A stretch of DNA of 64,000 nucleotides, from the NCBI RefSeq assembly GCF_017068455.1, contig NZ_CP070608.1:186001-250000 (forward strand), given 5' to 3'. Numbering within the stretch: position 1 is the first letter of the stretch; each line of letters starts with the position of its first letter. The notes under the pieces are model-generated. The model saw nothing but the letters and a program-made list of their open reading frames with translations, ran no database searches and was not told where the DNA came from. The position numbers were made by a program, and so were the translations under genes. Source of the stretch: Fulvivirga lutea. GTDB taxonomy: Bacteria > Bacteroidota > Bacteroidia > Cytophagales > Cyclobacteriaceae. Positions 31,604 to 40,393 of the stretch are shown here, piece after piece.

Positions 31604-32374
31604 ATGGCTGTTATAATCACATTTTTTATAGCGCACTGGTATTTGTCGCTATTCTTTCAAACATTTTTCCTGCACAGGTATGCTTCTCACAAAGCATTTA
31701 CCATGAGCAAAACCTGGGAAAAGGTATTCTTTGTTCTTACTTGGATATTCCAGGGATCTAATTATTTAAGCGCATACGGTTATGGCATTATGCATAGAAT
31801 GCACCATGCTTATGCCGATACACCTAACGATCCTCATTCACCTAAATATGACGAAAGTCTATTTAAAATGATGTGGAAAACAAAAACCATCTATTCTGCT
31901 ATTACGAGCAAAAAGATGAAGGTTGATGATCGTTTCACAAAAGATGTTCCTGAATGGACTGCTTTTGACACGTTTGCACGTTCTTGGGTATCCAGAGTGC
32001 TTTGGGGTGCTGTATATGTAGCTATCTACTGGCAATTTGCTACAGTTTGGTGGTTATGGTTACTTCTGCCTTTGCAATTTTTAATGTCGCCAATTCATGG
32101 TGCTATTATTAACTGGTTTGCCCATAAGTATGGTTACAGAAACTTTGAAGTAGGCGATACATCAAGAAACTTTTTACCTGTAGATTTTCTAATGATGGGC
32201 GAAAGCTATCACAACAACCACCATAAACACGGCAGCAGAGCCAATTTTGGTGGATTCAGATGGCATGAAATTGACCCTACTTACCAGGTAATTAAGTTAT
32301 TGAATGCTGTTGGCATTATTAAGCTAGCTAAGCATAAAGAAGTACAACTAGCAGAAGTGAAAAAGGCAGCATAA
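31604..32374 (+). CDS. Fatty acid (acyl-CoA type) desaturase
   Basis: The 256-residue membrane enzyme inserts a cis double bond into acyl chains. All three histidine boxes of the di-iron site are visible: HRYASH (24-29), HRMHH (about 64-68) and HNNHHKHG (about 203-210). The spacing is that of stearoyl-CoA delta-9-like bacterial desaturases. Hydrophobic helices lie at about 1-20, 38-55, 130-150 and 155-175. It is probably used for membrane fluidity or UFA production. The AACTGTCTGTT box upstream and the ECF sigma gene before it suggest regulated expression. Confidence 0.94.
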   Translation: MAVIITFFIAHWYLSLFFQTFFLHRYASHKAFTMSKTWEKVFFVLTWIFQGSNYLSAYGYGIMHRMHHAYADTPNDPHSPKYDESLFKMMWKTKTIYSAITSKKMKVDDRFTKDVPEWTAFDTFARSWVSRVLWGAVYVAIYWQFATVWWLWLLLPLQFLMSPIHGAIINWFAHKYGYRNFEVGDTSRNFLPVDFLMMGESYHNNHHKHGSRANFGGFRWHEIDPTYQVIKLLNAVGIIKLAKHKEVQLAEVKKAA

Positions 32375-32376
32375 CC

Positions 32377-32387
32377 AACTGTCTGTT
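32377..32387. promoter_or_regulatory. AACTGTCTGTT box 3 (after the desaturase, before the thioredoxin-like gene)
   Basis: This 11-mer is identical to box 2. It lies 70 bases before the ATG of the thioredoxin-like gene. Confidence 0.5.
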
Positions 32388-32410
32388 TAACGACCAATTG
32401 ACTATAATTT

Positions 32411-32442
32411 AAAAAGCTCCACAACTATTTGTGGAGCTTTTT
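32411..32442 (+). terminator. Terminator after the desaturase
   Basis: A 13-bp stem (32411-32423 with 32430-32442) with a 6-base loop ends in T-rich sequence. The -7 box of the next gene begins at its last base. Confidence 0.9.
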
Positions 32443-32449
32443 AGTTTTG
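32442..32449 (+). promoter_or_regulatory. -7 box of the thioredoxin-like gene
   Basis: TAGTTTTG overlaps the terminator end and lies 8 bases before ATG 32458, again predicting a near-leaderless mRNA. Confidence 0.5.
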
Positions 32450-32457
32450 ATATCATT

Positions 32458-33072
32458 ATGACAAAAGAATTGAAAGCATCCATTGTAAATGAAGTTCATT
32501 GGGAGAATGGATTAACCTACAGCGAATACAGAGAGCTAATTCAGCGCTTGTTGGCAATAAACAAGACAACCGGTGACAACCATTCTGAAAATATGCTCAG
32601 CTATACTAAGTTAAATGAGCAAAGAATGAACAAGTGGGAAAAGATCGCTCAACTTACCGATGAATTAAAAACAACTGTTGCCAACATCAATGAGAAACAA
32701 AATTGGCTGATTCTTACAGAAGGTTGGTGTGGAGACGCAGCACAGAATATTCCAGTAATTAATAAAATTGCTGAATTGAATTCTAATATCGAGCTACGGT
32801 TGCTGCTCAGGGATGAAAACCTGGATATAATGGATGAATATTTGACAGATGGAGGCCGATCCATTCCGAAATTAATCATATTGGATGAAGAGTTTCAGGA
32901 ACTAGCTCAGTGGGGACCAAGGCCACAACCCGTGCAAGAAAAATTACTGCGCATGAAGGCTGGTGAATTAACCTATGAAGAATTTGCTACTGAACTGCAC
33001 ACGTGGTACGCAAAGGACCGTACATTAACACTCCAAACTGAGTTAAATCTGCTTTTAACAAGATTAGCTTAG
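32458..33072 (+). CDS. Thioredoxin-family protein with single-Cys site
   Basis: The 204-residue protein has a thioredoxin-like fold centred on LILTEGWCGDAAQNIPVINK (about 82-101). CxxC is replaced by CGDA, so it cannot form the usual intramolecular disulfide. The later SIPKLIILDEEFQELAQWGPRP supplies the cis-Pro strand. It is cytoplasmic, with no signal peptide. The frame is open back to GTG 32431, but that region is the terminator, so ATG 32458 is used. It converges on the DoxX gene, overlapping it by 4 bases. Confidence 0.85.
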   Translation: MTKELKASIVNEVHWENGLTYSEYRELIQRLLAINKTTGDNHSENMLSYTKLNEQRMNKWEKIAQLTDELKTTVANINEKQNWLILTEGWCGDAAQNIPVINKIAELNSNIELRLLLRDENLDIMDEYLTDGGRSIPKLIILDEEFQELAQWGPRPQPVQEKLLRMKAGELTYEEFATELHTWYAKDRTLTLQTELNLLLTRLA

Positions 33073-33425
33073 GCGTATACCTTCTTATAAAAAGTAAATG
33101 ATATCAACCACAGAACGATAGCTACCACAGCTCCACCCTGCTGACCATCACCTATAGCTACATGAGCACTAAATGCTAGCATAAAATCGTACAGAAAGCC
33201 GGCATAGGCAAAATAAACGAGCGTAGTGCTTAACCTAGTCCAAATTGCCACCAAGCCTAAAACTTTTAGCACCCCTAACGGATAAATGATATAAGTTGGG
33301 TAGCCCAGCTGATCAAAAATACCACTTACCTCATCATAATTAAAAAAATACATACCCGCTGACATCAGCATTAAAACCGATAAAAAACCGGTGGCTATCA
33401 TAAATATTATCTTGTTCTTTTTCAT
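33069..33425 (-). CDS. DoxX-family membrane protein
   Basis: The 118-residue protein has four hydrophobic helices of the DoxX family, with GVLKVLGLVAIW and AYAGFLYDFMLAFSAHVAIGD. DoxX proteins are linked to redox and thiosulfate or quinone-associated membrane complexes; the role here is unknown. Its start is divergent from the SET gene across a region with a 9-bp inverted repeat (ATCTCAAAC/GTTTGAGAT at 33426-33434 and 33483-33491). It converges with the thioredoxin-like gene. Confidence 0.88.
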   Translation of the reverse strand: MKKNKIIFMIATGFLSVLMLMSAGMYFFNYDEVSGIFDQLGYPTYIIYPLGVLKVLGLVAIWTRLSTTLVYFAYAGFLYDFMLAFSAHVAIGDGQQGGAVVAIVLWLISFTFYKKVYA

Positions 33426-33491
33426 ATCTCAAACTGTTTAGTCAATAAAGATATTAATACCGTTTAAACATTAATATTAATTGTTTGAGAT
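33426..33491. repeat. Inverted repeat spanning the DoxX/SET divergent region
   Basis: ATCTCAAAC (33426-33434) is repeated in inverse orientation as GTTTGAGAT (33483-33491), enclosing the putative DoxX promoter. It could serve a looping or dimeric repressor, or arise by chance in AT-rich DNA. Confidence 0.35.
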
Positions 33492-33559
33492 TGTCAGCTG
33501 GGAGATACAACTAATTCAACTAATTAGTACATTCACATTGTTATAGTTCTTTAACAGAA

Positions 33560-34162
33560 ATGATACACCCTAAAACTGAGCTTCGGTTCATAAATGATGA
33601 AATAGGCTACGGGGTTGTAGCCACAGATTTCATCCCAAAAGGTACTATTACATGGGTACTTGACAAGTTTGATCGTGAATTTACTCCCGATCAGGTGCAG
33701 AACTTTGAGGATACGTATAAAGACATTCTTGAAGTTTATTCTTACCGAAATGGAAGCGGCAATTATATTCTTTGTTGGGACAACGGCCGCTTTGTAAATC
33801 ACAGTTTTAACTCAAACTGCTTCACTACTCCTTATGATTTTGAAATTGCCATTAGAGATATACACCCTGGTGAGCAATTAACAGATGATTATGGTTATTT
33901 AAATGTATCGGAGCCATTTAGAGCCTGCAATGAAGGGACACGAAGAAAGGTGGTTTACCCTGATGATTTAATAAAGTATGCTAAGGTTTGGGATAAAAAA
34001 TTAACCCTCCCATTTAAAAGAATACCTAGTGTAGAGCAGCCATTGAAAAAATTACTATCACAAGAGAAATGGGATTTGATTTTCTCAATAGCATCAGGTG
34101 AAAGAAAAATGGATTCCTTGTTAAGCTTGTATTACGATCAGAGTAATAAGATGGTAGGGTAA
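33560..34162 (+). CDS. SET-domain protein (putative lysine methyltransferase)
   Basis: The 200-residue protein has a SET fold: GYGVVATDFIPKGTITWVLD (about 16-35), the AdoMet/pseudoknot motif RFVNHSFNSNC (about 76-86) and catalytic-type DDYGYL (about 111-116). A C-terminal helix-rich tail follows, where eukaryotic enzymes have a post-SET motif. SET enzymes methylate protein lysines. Bacterial members are scattered and often acquired horizontally, and the target here is unknown. The neighbours are a DoxX gene and a thioesterase gene, with no operon evident. Confidence 0.88.
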   Translation: MIHPKTELRFINDEIGYGVVATDFIPKGTITWVLDKFDREFTPDQVQNFEDTYKDILEVYSYRNGSGNYILCWDNGRFVNHSFNSNCFTTPYDFEIAIRDIHPGEQLTDDYGYLNVSEPFRACNEGTRRKVVYPDDLIKYAKVWDKKLTLPFKRIPSVEQPLKKLLSQEKWDLIFSIASGERKMDSLLSLYYDQSNKMVG

Positions 34163-34203
34163 GTTATTTTCATTTTTTCCATTTTAATTTTATAAATTGA
34201 AAC

Positions 34204-34761
34204 ATGGAAAACCACCCCGGAAGAACTGTAGAGTATTCACGAACCACGATTACAGAGCTTATGATTCCTTCATACGCCAATTTCGGGGGTAAAATTCATG
34301 GTGGTATTTTATTGTCGCTCATTGATAAGGTTGCTTATGCCTGTGCCAGTAAACATGCAGGCAACTATTGTGTAACTGTTTCTGTAGATGGTGTAGAGTT
34401 TTTACAACCTGTGGAAGTTGGAGACCTGGTTTCGTTACATGCTTCTATTAATTATGTAGGAAGAACTTCGCTGGTAGTTGGCATAAAAGTAATTGCAGAA
34501 AACGTGAAGCAAGGCAGTGTGAAGCACACCAATACTTCTTATGTAACGATGGTAGCCAAAGATGATGACAACAAACCGACCATAGTTCCTCCTCTTATAT
34601 TGGATAAACCCGTAGAGGTAAGGCGATTTTACGAAGCCATGAGAAGAAAAGAACTTAATCGCTCATTCAACGAAAAAATGGATGAAACCAAAGCCAATAT
34701 TGACATGGATGATGCGGTTAGCCTTTTAAAAGATCAAAGATGTAATGTAAAGTTAGATTGA
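34204..34761 (+). CDS. Acyl-CoA thioesterase (hot-dog, BFIT/YciA type)
   Basis: The 185-residue protein has a single hot-dog domain. SYANFGGKIHGGILLSLIDKVAYACASKH (about 22-51) includes the Asp and Gly pattern of acyl-CoA thioesterases, and VDGVEFLQPVEVGDLVSLHASINYVGRTSLVV is the strand region. It hydrolyses acyl-CoA to free fatty acid and CoA in the cytoplasm. The C-terminal RRFYEAMRRKELNRSFNEKM is helical. It ends one base before the stop of the giant FG-GAP gene on the opposite strand. Confidence 0.9.
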   Translation: MENHPGRTVEYSRTTITELMIPSYANFGGKIHGGILLSLIDKVAYACASKHAGNYCVTVSVDGVEFLQPVEVGDLVSLHASINYVGRTSLVVGIKVIAENVKQGSVKHTNTSYVTMVAKDDDNKPTIVPPLILDKPVEVRRFYEAMRRKELNRSFNEKMDETKANIDMDDAVSLLKDQRCNVKLD

Positions 34762-37700
34762 TTACTCAATCAATATTCTTCTGGTTTCTAACTCATTTCC
34801 GTTGTCATCTCTAACAGTAACAATATATTGTCCTGCTGGTAACTCGCGCACATCAATACTTACTTCATCGGTAAAATTCAAATGTTTCAATTTTCTGCCA
34901 CTGGCTGTAAACACCTCCACTTTTAATTTTCCTCGATTCTCGTTATCTAATACTTTCAGGTAATCGCTTGTTGGATTCGGGTAAAACAATATTCCATTAT
35001 TAAACTCCTCTGTAGCGAGTATCACAAGTTGTCTTACAGAAATAACTCCTTGATCAACCAACGCTTCAATTGAAACCTGGCTATCTTTTGGTCCAGTACC
35101 AATTGTTATATCAATAAATGAATTCTCATCCATAGGATAACCAGGGTATTGTATATCAATATTATATTCGCCCGGTTCAACGCCTCTAACCATAAATTCT
35201 CCAGCATCATTCGTGTATACGTAGTATGCTAATTCACCGGCTCCTTCACCTTTAGAGGTGCTTCTTCCTCTTCTCAATGTTACACCTGCGCCACTCACTC
35301 TGCCTCTGGCCTCTATCCTACCACCATCAGGAATTTCTTCTTCCAAATAACCTGCAAATTGGCCAACATCACCCGTTGGGTTGGCGCTAAAAACGGCTGT
35401 AACGTCCGCAGTAAGATCACCATTAATAAAAAGTGTATCTGCTTCCGCCCAAAAAACTGTATTACCAAAATAAGTAGGTATTGCATCGGGGTGAGCAATT
35501 GTATCAACCACACTAGCTAAAATGTAATCAGCAAGAACTACATCATTCATTTGGAACTGACCTGTGCTATTCATTATAACTACTTGAGTAGTATCGAACC
35601 CGTTTGAATTTATCCTCATGAGTAACACATCTCCATCAGTGGCTGGGTCAGTTTCATTGATGTTAATCTGACCAGTACACACGGCCGTAGCCAAAACTGT
35701 TTTAGTTGCAGAAGTAATAGTTAGGCCAGGCACATCTGGGTTAGTAGCCTCGCAATAATAATCACCCATATTACTTCTATCAATTGAGGCTATATCCACT
35801 GTATTTGTAGTTTCTCCGTTTGCTATAGCCCCATTTCTAAACCATTGATATTCGTTGGCCGATCCAGCAATACTAAACGTAACAGAAGTGGCACTTCCTG
35901 CTGGAATCAAATCAAATGAAGCAACATCGTTTGCCTCTTGTTCTCCAATCACCAAGCCTGGTAGACTGCCAATGAGTTCAAAATCTCCAAAGTCTAATTT
36001 ATTATTTGAAAGATCTATACTAGTGAGTGCCGTTAATCCAGATAAGTTACTTTGAATATCGTTGATTAAGTTCCCGCTAAGATCAACATCGGTTAATCGA
36101 CCTAATTGATTAAATTCTGCTGGTATTGGGCCTTCTATATTATTATTTGGCAAGGTCAAAGCCGTTACTCCGTCTGCCGCAGCAGATACACCAAACCAGG
36201 TATCAACATTTCCTACTTTCCATGGATTAGTACCTTCTTGTGTATTTGTCCAATTGTCTCCATTAGTAGCATCATAAAAAGCAACTAATGCAGTTGAATC
36301 TGCTTCTAAAACATTCCCTAAGTTCTTGAATACTTTGTTAGCAATATAGTAGCCGCCAGTTACTAAATCTAAATCGCTATCTCCATCTAAATCTCCAAAA
36401 GCCAATGTCGTATATTCATCTCCTTTTCCTAAGCTAAGATCATCTCTTACAAAGACTCCTGTACCATCATTTAGAAAAAACTGAATGCCTTGTCCATAAT
36501 TTGCTGTGGCGATATCTAAATCCCCATCATTGTCTACATCTGCGACAGAAGCTTGATAAATGTACCCTCCTGAATCAAATCCAAGATACCCTCCAGGGTG
36601 AGCAAAGAATGCCCCTGTTCCATCATTAAATAATGTGTACTGATTGCCAGCATATTCCTCACTATTACCAATGAATAAGTCTAAATCAGAATCGTTATCC
36701 AGATCTGCAAGAATAATTACACTAGCATCTAAACTTGGAGAGCCGTTGTATACTATACCACTAGAAGTAAAATTACCTGCCCCGTCATTATCAAATTTTT
36801 CAACAGTATAACCATAAGCCAAAACTATTTCTAAATCCGCATCTGCATCTATATTTCCTATTTCAAACTTTCCGCCATCAGAGGTTAAGGGAATACTTAG
36901 ATTAGTTTGTTGACTAAAACTTAGACCTCCATTATTAATGAGAGTTCGCAAATAAAACTGCGTTGATCCTTCTCTGGCAATTAATGCAATATCCAAATCC
37001 GTATCTCCATCTAAATCTGCCAGACCGATGTCGATGGTTTCATACACGCCATATCCTCTGTTAGAATTGAATGAAAGTGTACCGGCATTCGTAGTCCAAA
37101 TATCAAAACCAGGGTAAATAATGTTCCCATTGTCTGGAATGGCAACAAAGTCTAAATCGGCATCTCCATCTAATCTACCAAACACATGTTTTTCATTAGA
37201 ATAAGACGTTGCTTCCTGACTCAAAACAAAATTCTGTCCTGAGCCATCATTGAGCCAAACTCTTGGAATAGCGCCTTGTATAATATCTAAGTCACCATCA
37301 CTGTCAATATCTACTAAATCAATGTCGTAGGAATTAGCAACAGTTACGATATTAGTAGGATTTAAAGAGAAGGTAAGACCGCCAGTATTTTCATATGATT
37401 CTATATTTCCGTTACTAACGAATAAGTCAATATCACCATTGCCATCTAAATTGGCAGGCAATACGCTACCACTCAGTACTTGTGGGTTTATAAATATTGC
37501 TGAGCCGGAATTTTCGAAAATGAATGTTTCTCTGTTTTCAGAACTCATAATCACTTCAGGGTTATTATCATTATTTAAATCCCTGATGATTAAATCATCT
37601 GCTCTGTTTCCATTTGTTGCTGTAAAAAGTGTACCTGCAGTAAAGACTCCGGGAGATGTCTGTAACAAAGGTGTTAGTTGAACGTCAGGATATAGATTAG

Positions 37701-38769
37701 CACTTAATAAGATATCCACATCACCATCGTTATCTAAATTACCGATAGCTATTTCATCATATCCAAATAGATAAAAGAAGCCGGAGTTGTCAGTGAAGTT
37801 ACCCGACCCATCATTAGTCAAAATTCTAATACCATTGTTAAATCCAGGATCTTGGCCTCGATAAACAATATCAAGATCAGAATCTCCATCCATATCTGCC
37901 ACACCATAAATTTGAAAGACACCATAGCCTCCAAATCCAGTACTAGTAGAATATTGAGTGAAATTAAACGTATTATTTAAGTAGATAGAAACACTAAAAG
38001 GACTTACAGATTGATCATTGTAAGCATAGTCTGTATCACCATCTCCATCAAAATCCGCGAAAAGCACTTTATCCGAATCCAGTAAATCATTACCTATACT
38101 TCCTAATTCCTCAATAAAATTACCATTACCATCATTTCGTAAAATATTCGTTGAAAGAGGGTAACCGTTCTGTCCTCTGACTGTCAGCAAATCCAAATCT
38201 CCATCTCCATCAAAATCAGAAAGATCAGCTAATCTCAATGCATCAAAATTGGTGATCGGAATAATCTGTTGATTAAATGTAAAGTCTCCATTATTGATGA
38301 GCATTACAGGTGCCTCAGTGTAAGTTAGATATATCGCATCATCATCACCATCATTATCGAAATCTCCAATAAATGCTCCAGCGCTGGCTCCTTCGCCAAG
38401 TTGCTGAACTTGAGTGAAGAATATATTTTGAGCCTCAGTTTTTGCACCAGCACCATTATTCTTATTAACTCTATTTGCCCACTTCTTATTGGGCTCATTC
38501 TTTTGCGCCAATGAGGTTGATGTTACAACAATACCGAGTGCTAATGCCACTGCCCAGTGTTTAAAACTTAAACCTGTTTTAATATTAGCCTTTGCTCCAA
38601 GCTCCTTTAATTGCCTTTCAACTTTTTTTAGCCTTTCAACAACACTATATTTTTTTCTTGTCGTTAAGGTTTGAAAGTTCCCTTCCTCTATTCCCTTAAG
38701 AAACCTGGAAGATAGTTTTTGATGCTTGGCTTTTAGCCTTTTAGCGAGTAGTTGGTTTAAATTACTCAT
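34762..38769 (-). CDS. Giant FG-GAP/LRR/Ig surface protein with T9SS sorting signal
   Basis: The 1335-residue protein has a basic N-terminal extension of about 70 residues before the hydrophobic signal segment (HWAVALALGIVVTSTSLAQ). It then has about fourteen FG-GAP/VCBS units with calcium-type DxDxDGDxD loops (about 115-825), a leucine-rich repeat block (about 830-955) and an Ig-like domain (QWFRNG...YYCEATN, about 960-1025). A carboxypeptidase-regulatory-like domain (about 1150-1230) and a type IX secretion C-terminal domain (LFYPNPTSDYL onwards, about 1260-1335) complete it. It is probably exported across the outer membrane and attached there. It overlaps the TIGR03032 gene by 4 bases. Confidence 0.9.
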   Translation of the reverse strand: MSNLNQLLAKRLKAKHQKLSSRFLKGIEEGNFQTLTTRKKYSVVERLKKVERQLKELGAKANIKTGLSFKHWAVALALGIVVTSTSLAQKNEPNKKWANRVNKNNGAGAKTEAQNIFFTQVQQLGEGASAGAFIGDFDNDGDDDAIYLTYTEAPVMLINNGDFTFNQQIIPITNFDALRLADLSDFDGDGDLDLLTVRGQNGYPLSTNILRNDGNGNFIEELGSIGNDLLDSDKVLFADFDGDGDTDYAYNDQSVSPFSVSIYLNNTFNFTQYSTSTGFGGYGVFQIYGVADMDGDSDLDIVYRGQDPGFNNGIRILTNDGSGNFTDNSGFFYLFGYDEIAIGNLDNDGDVDILLSANLYPDVQLTPLLQTSPGVFTAGTLFTATNGNRADDLIIRDLNNDNNPEVIMSSENRETFIFENSGSAIFINPQVLSGSVLPANLDGNGDIDLFVSNGNIESYENTGGLTFSLNPTNIVTVANSYDIDLVDIDSDGDLDIIQGAIPRVWLNDGSGQNFVLSQEATSYSNEKHVFGRLDGDADLDFVAIPDNGNIIYPGFDIWTTNAGTLSFNSNRGYGVYETIDIGLADLDGDTDLDIALIAREGSTQFYLRTLINNGGLSFSQQTNLSIPLTSDGGKFEIGNIDADADLEIVLAYGYTVEKFDNDGAGNFTSSGIVYNGSPSLDASVIILADLDNDSDLDLFIGNSEEYAGNQYTLFNDGTGAFFAHPGGYLGFDSGGYIYQASVADVDNDGDLDIATANYGQGIQFFLNDGTGVFVRDDLSLGKGDEYTTLAFGDLDGDSDLDLVTGGYYIANKVFKNLGNVLEADSTALVAFYDATNGDNWTNTQEGTNPWKVGNVDTWFGVSAAADGVTALTLPNNNIEGPIPAEFNQLGRLTDVDLSGNLINDIQSNLSGLTALTSIDLSNNKLDFGDFELIGSLPGLVIGEQEANDVASFDLIPAGSATSVTFSIAGSANEYQWFRNGAIANGETTNTVDIASIDRSNMGDYYCEATNPDVPGLTITSATKTVLATAVCTGQININETDPATDGDVLLMRINSNGFDTTQVVIMNSTGQFQMNDVVLADYILASVVDTIAHPDAIPTYFGNTVFWAEADTLFINGDLTADVTAVFSANPTGDVGQFAGYLEEEIPDGGRIEARGRVSGAGVTLRRGRSTSKGEGAGELAYYVYTNDAGEFMVRGVEPGEYNIDIQYPGYPMDENSFIDITIGTGPKDSQVSIEALVDQGVISVRQLVILATEEFNNGILFYPNPTSDYLKVLDNENRGKLKVEVFTASGRKLKHLNFTDEVSIDVRELPAGQYIVTVRDDNGNELETRRILIE

Positions 38770-39854
38770 GATGTAACAGATTCTTTATTTTCTTCTTTTT
38801 CCGGTTGAGCCCAGAAAACTTCTTGTTCAGTAATTACTGATGACTTATGCATTTGCTTGGCATGATTTAACACATTTGGCCGCATCATGCCAGGTAAAAT
38901 TTTCAAATCAAATAATTCCTCCACCGAGGTTTGATAAAGTATGTGTCCGCAGGGTTGCCCCGTAGGAATATAAATGACGGAAATTCCGCATACCACAGAG
39001 TTTTTAGCTACGGGAGCTTCTTTAAACAATGAACTGTTTGGTCTTAATTTAGAAGTGGCAACAAATAAATAATCACCAATTCTATCCATCCCACGTACAA
39101 AACCATTCAATTTTGTTACCACATCGTATTTACCATCTGCTACATTTACCTTAACAACTTCGCCCGTGGCAGAAAGTAACATCCATAAACCGTCATTATA
39201 AATTCTTGGTGAGTGAGGTACTGGTAATTTATCGCCAATAATCGAATTAGATTCAACGTCCATTAATATGCCTCCTTCCAGCATTTTATCCTTCCACTCT
39301 CGGCCTTGATCCCCATGTCCTAATGCTGTTACATATTTAGGATTACCTTCTTTATCAATGGCCAATCCATTTAAATGGCACCTATCTTCCGGCTTTAATT
39401 CAGTGATAAAGTGGGGCTTCCAAAAGTTTTTAAAGCTAAAGTCTGAATCAAAAGTTGATAAGCAACTAAATAATGTATTCACTCCTACTAACCCCTTATT
39501 TGAATAAGTGATGTCGTGAAGGTCTAATGTGCCTGTATGATATGTAACCCTGGGTATAAAGAGACTGTCATAAGTATTTGGATTAGCCGGATAATTCCTG
39601 GCCATTCCAGGGGCATTTGTGGTTATTATTAGCTCGTCCCTTGTGGCAATAGCTAGCTTTCCGTTTTCTAACGCTAAGCCCATGGGCTTATCAAAATTTC
39701 TTGGAAGCTGAATAAGCTGGTTTTCATCTTTGGCTGAAAATAAAACAACCTTGCCCGTTTGGTATGTGCTAATAGCAACAGAACACTTTAAACCGAGTAG
39801 CAACTCTGGCATGTTTGGGGAATAGGTATAACTAAATGGAGGCGGGGGCGTCAT
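38766..39854 (-). CDS. TIGR03032/DUF4915 family protein
   Basis: The 362-residue protein carries the family signature FKNFWKPHFITELKPEDRCHLNGLAIDKEGNPKYVTALGHGDQGREWK (about 135-185, shown here in part only). HSPRIYNDGLWMLLSATGEVV, RGMDRIGDYLFVATSKLRPNS and CGISVIYIPTGQ are further family blocks. It is a beta-propeller-like protein without a signal peptide. Members are found beside large surface or secreted proteins in several bacteria; their function is unknown. The start of the FG-GAP gene overlaps its stop by 4 bases, tying the two products together translationally. Confidence 0.88.
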   Translation of the reverse strand: MTPPPPFSYTYSPNMPELLLGLKCSVAISTYQTGKVVLFSAKDENQLIQLPRNFDKPMGLALENGKLAIATRDELIITTNAPGMARNYPANPNTYDSLFIPRVTYHTGTLDLHDITYSNKGLVGVNTLFSCLSTFDSDFSFKNFWKPHFITELKPEDRCHLNGLAIDKEGNPKYVTALGHGDQGREWKDKMLEGGILMDVESNSIIGDKLPVPHSPRIYNDGLWMLLSATGEVVKVNVADGKYDVVTKLNGFVRGMDRIGDYLFVATSKLRPNSSLFKEAPVAKNSVVCGISVIYIPTGQPCGHILYQTSVEELFDLKILPGMMRPNVLNHAKQMHKSSVITEQEVFWAQPEKEENKESVTS

Positions 39855-39861
39855 AATTGAT

Positions 39862-40308
39862 TTATCTTGTAAATGTGAAAATATTTTCTCCTGCTACTGC
39901 ATCTTGCCTACCCAAAATTGTTTCATCCAATACAAATCTTAAAACCAATGAATTTTGCGTTATTCCCTGAATAGTAACATTTAAACCCAAGCCTGTAGTA
40001 AATGAAGTGGCACTTTCATCGTTAAAACTCCATGAATCCGTTGATTCAAATACAGCTCTTCCATTTTCAGCTGTAACACCTCCATCGGAAAAAGTGAGAG
40101 AAAGTCCGCTGAATTCATCTGTATAATCAACTTCACCTACAGTTACACTTTGTATATTCCAGGTTGTTCCGATAGCCGCATCTCCGATTAATAAAGTTTT
40201 TACTCTTTCTGTCTCGGTAATTGAAGGATCATCACTTCCGCTATCGCAACCCATGTAAGCGAAAAATGAAAATAGAATAACCGAGCTGAATATATGTAGT
40301 ACTCTCAT
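39862..40308 (-). CDS. Small lipoprotein with lipocalin-like domain
   Basis: The 148-residue protein has a lipobox (FFAYMGC, Cys about residue 21) and a strand-rich body: TTWNIQSVTVGEVDYTDEF, LSLTFSDGGVTAENG and SLVLRFVLDE. These are features of small Bacteroidota lipocalin-like lipoproteins. It is predicted to sit in the periplasm or outer membrane. It is the first gene of a three-gene unit with the TIGR03032 and FG-GAP genes (7 bases, then a 4-base overlap) and may help their export or attachment (inference). Confidence 0.78.
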   Translation of the reverse strand: MRVLHIFSSVILFSFFAYMGCDSGSDDPSITETERVKTLLIGDAAIGTTWNIQSVTVGEVDYTDEFSGLSLTFSDGGVTAENGRAVFESTDSWSFNDESATSFTTGLGLNVTIQGITQNSLVLRFVLDETILGRQDAVAGENIFTFTR

Positions 40309-40393
40309 CTTCTTGATTATTTTGACCTATGAAATTACTAAATTTTAATCATTCATAACTGGATTAGCAGAGGATATTTCATCATTTTGCGCA

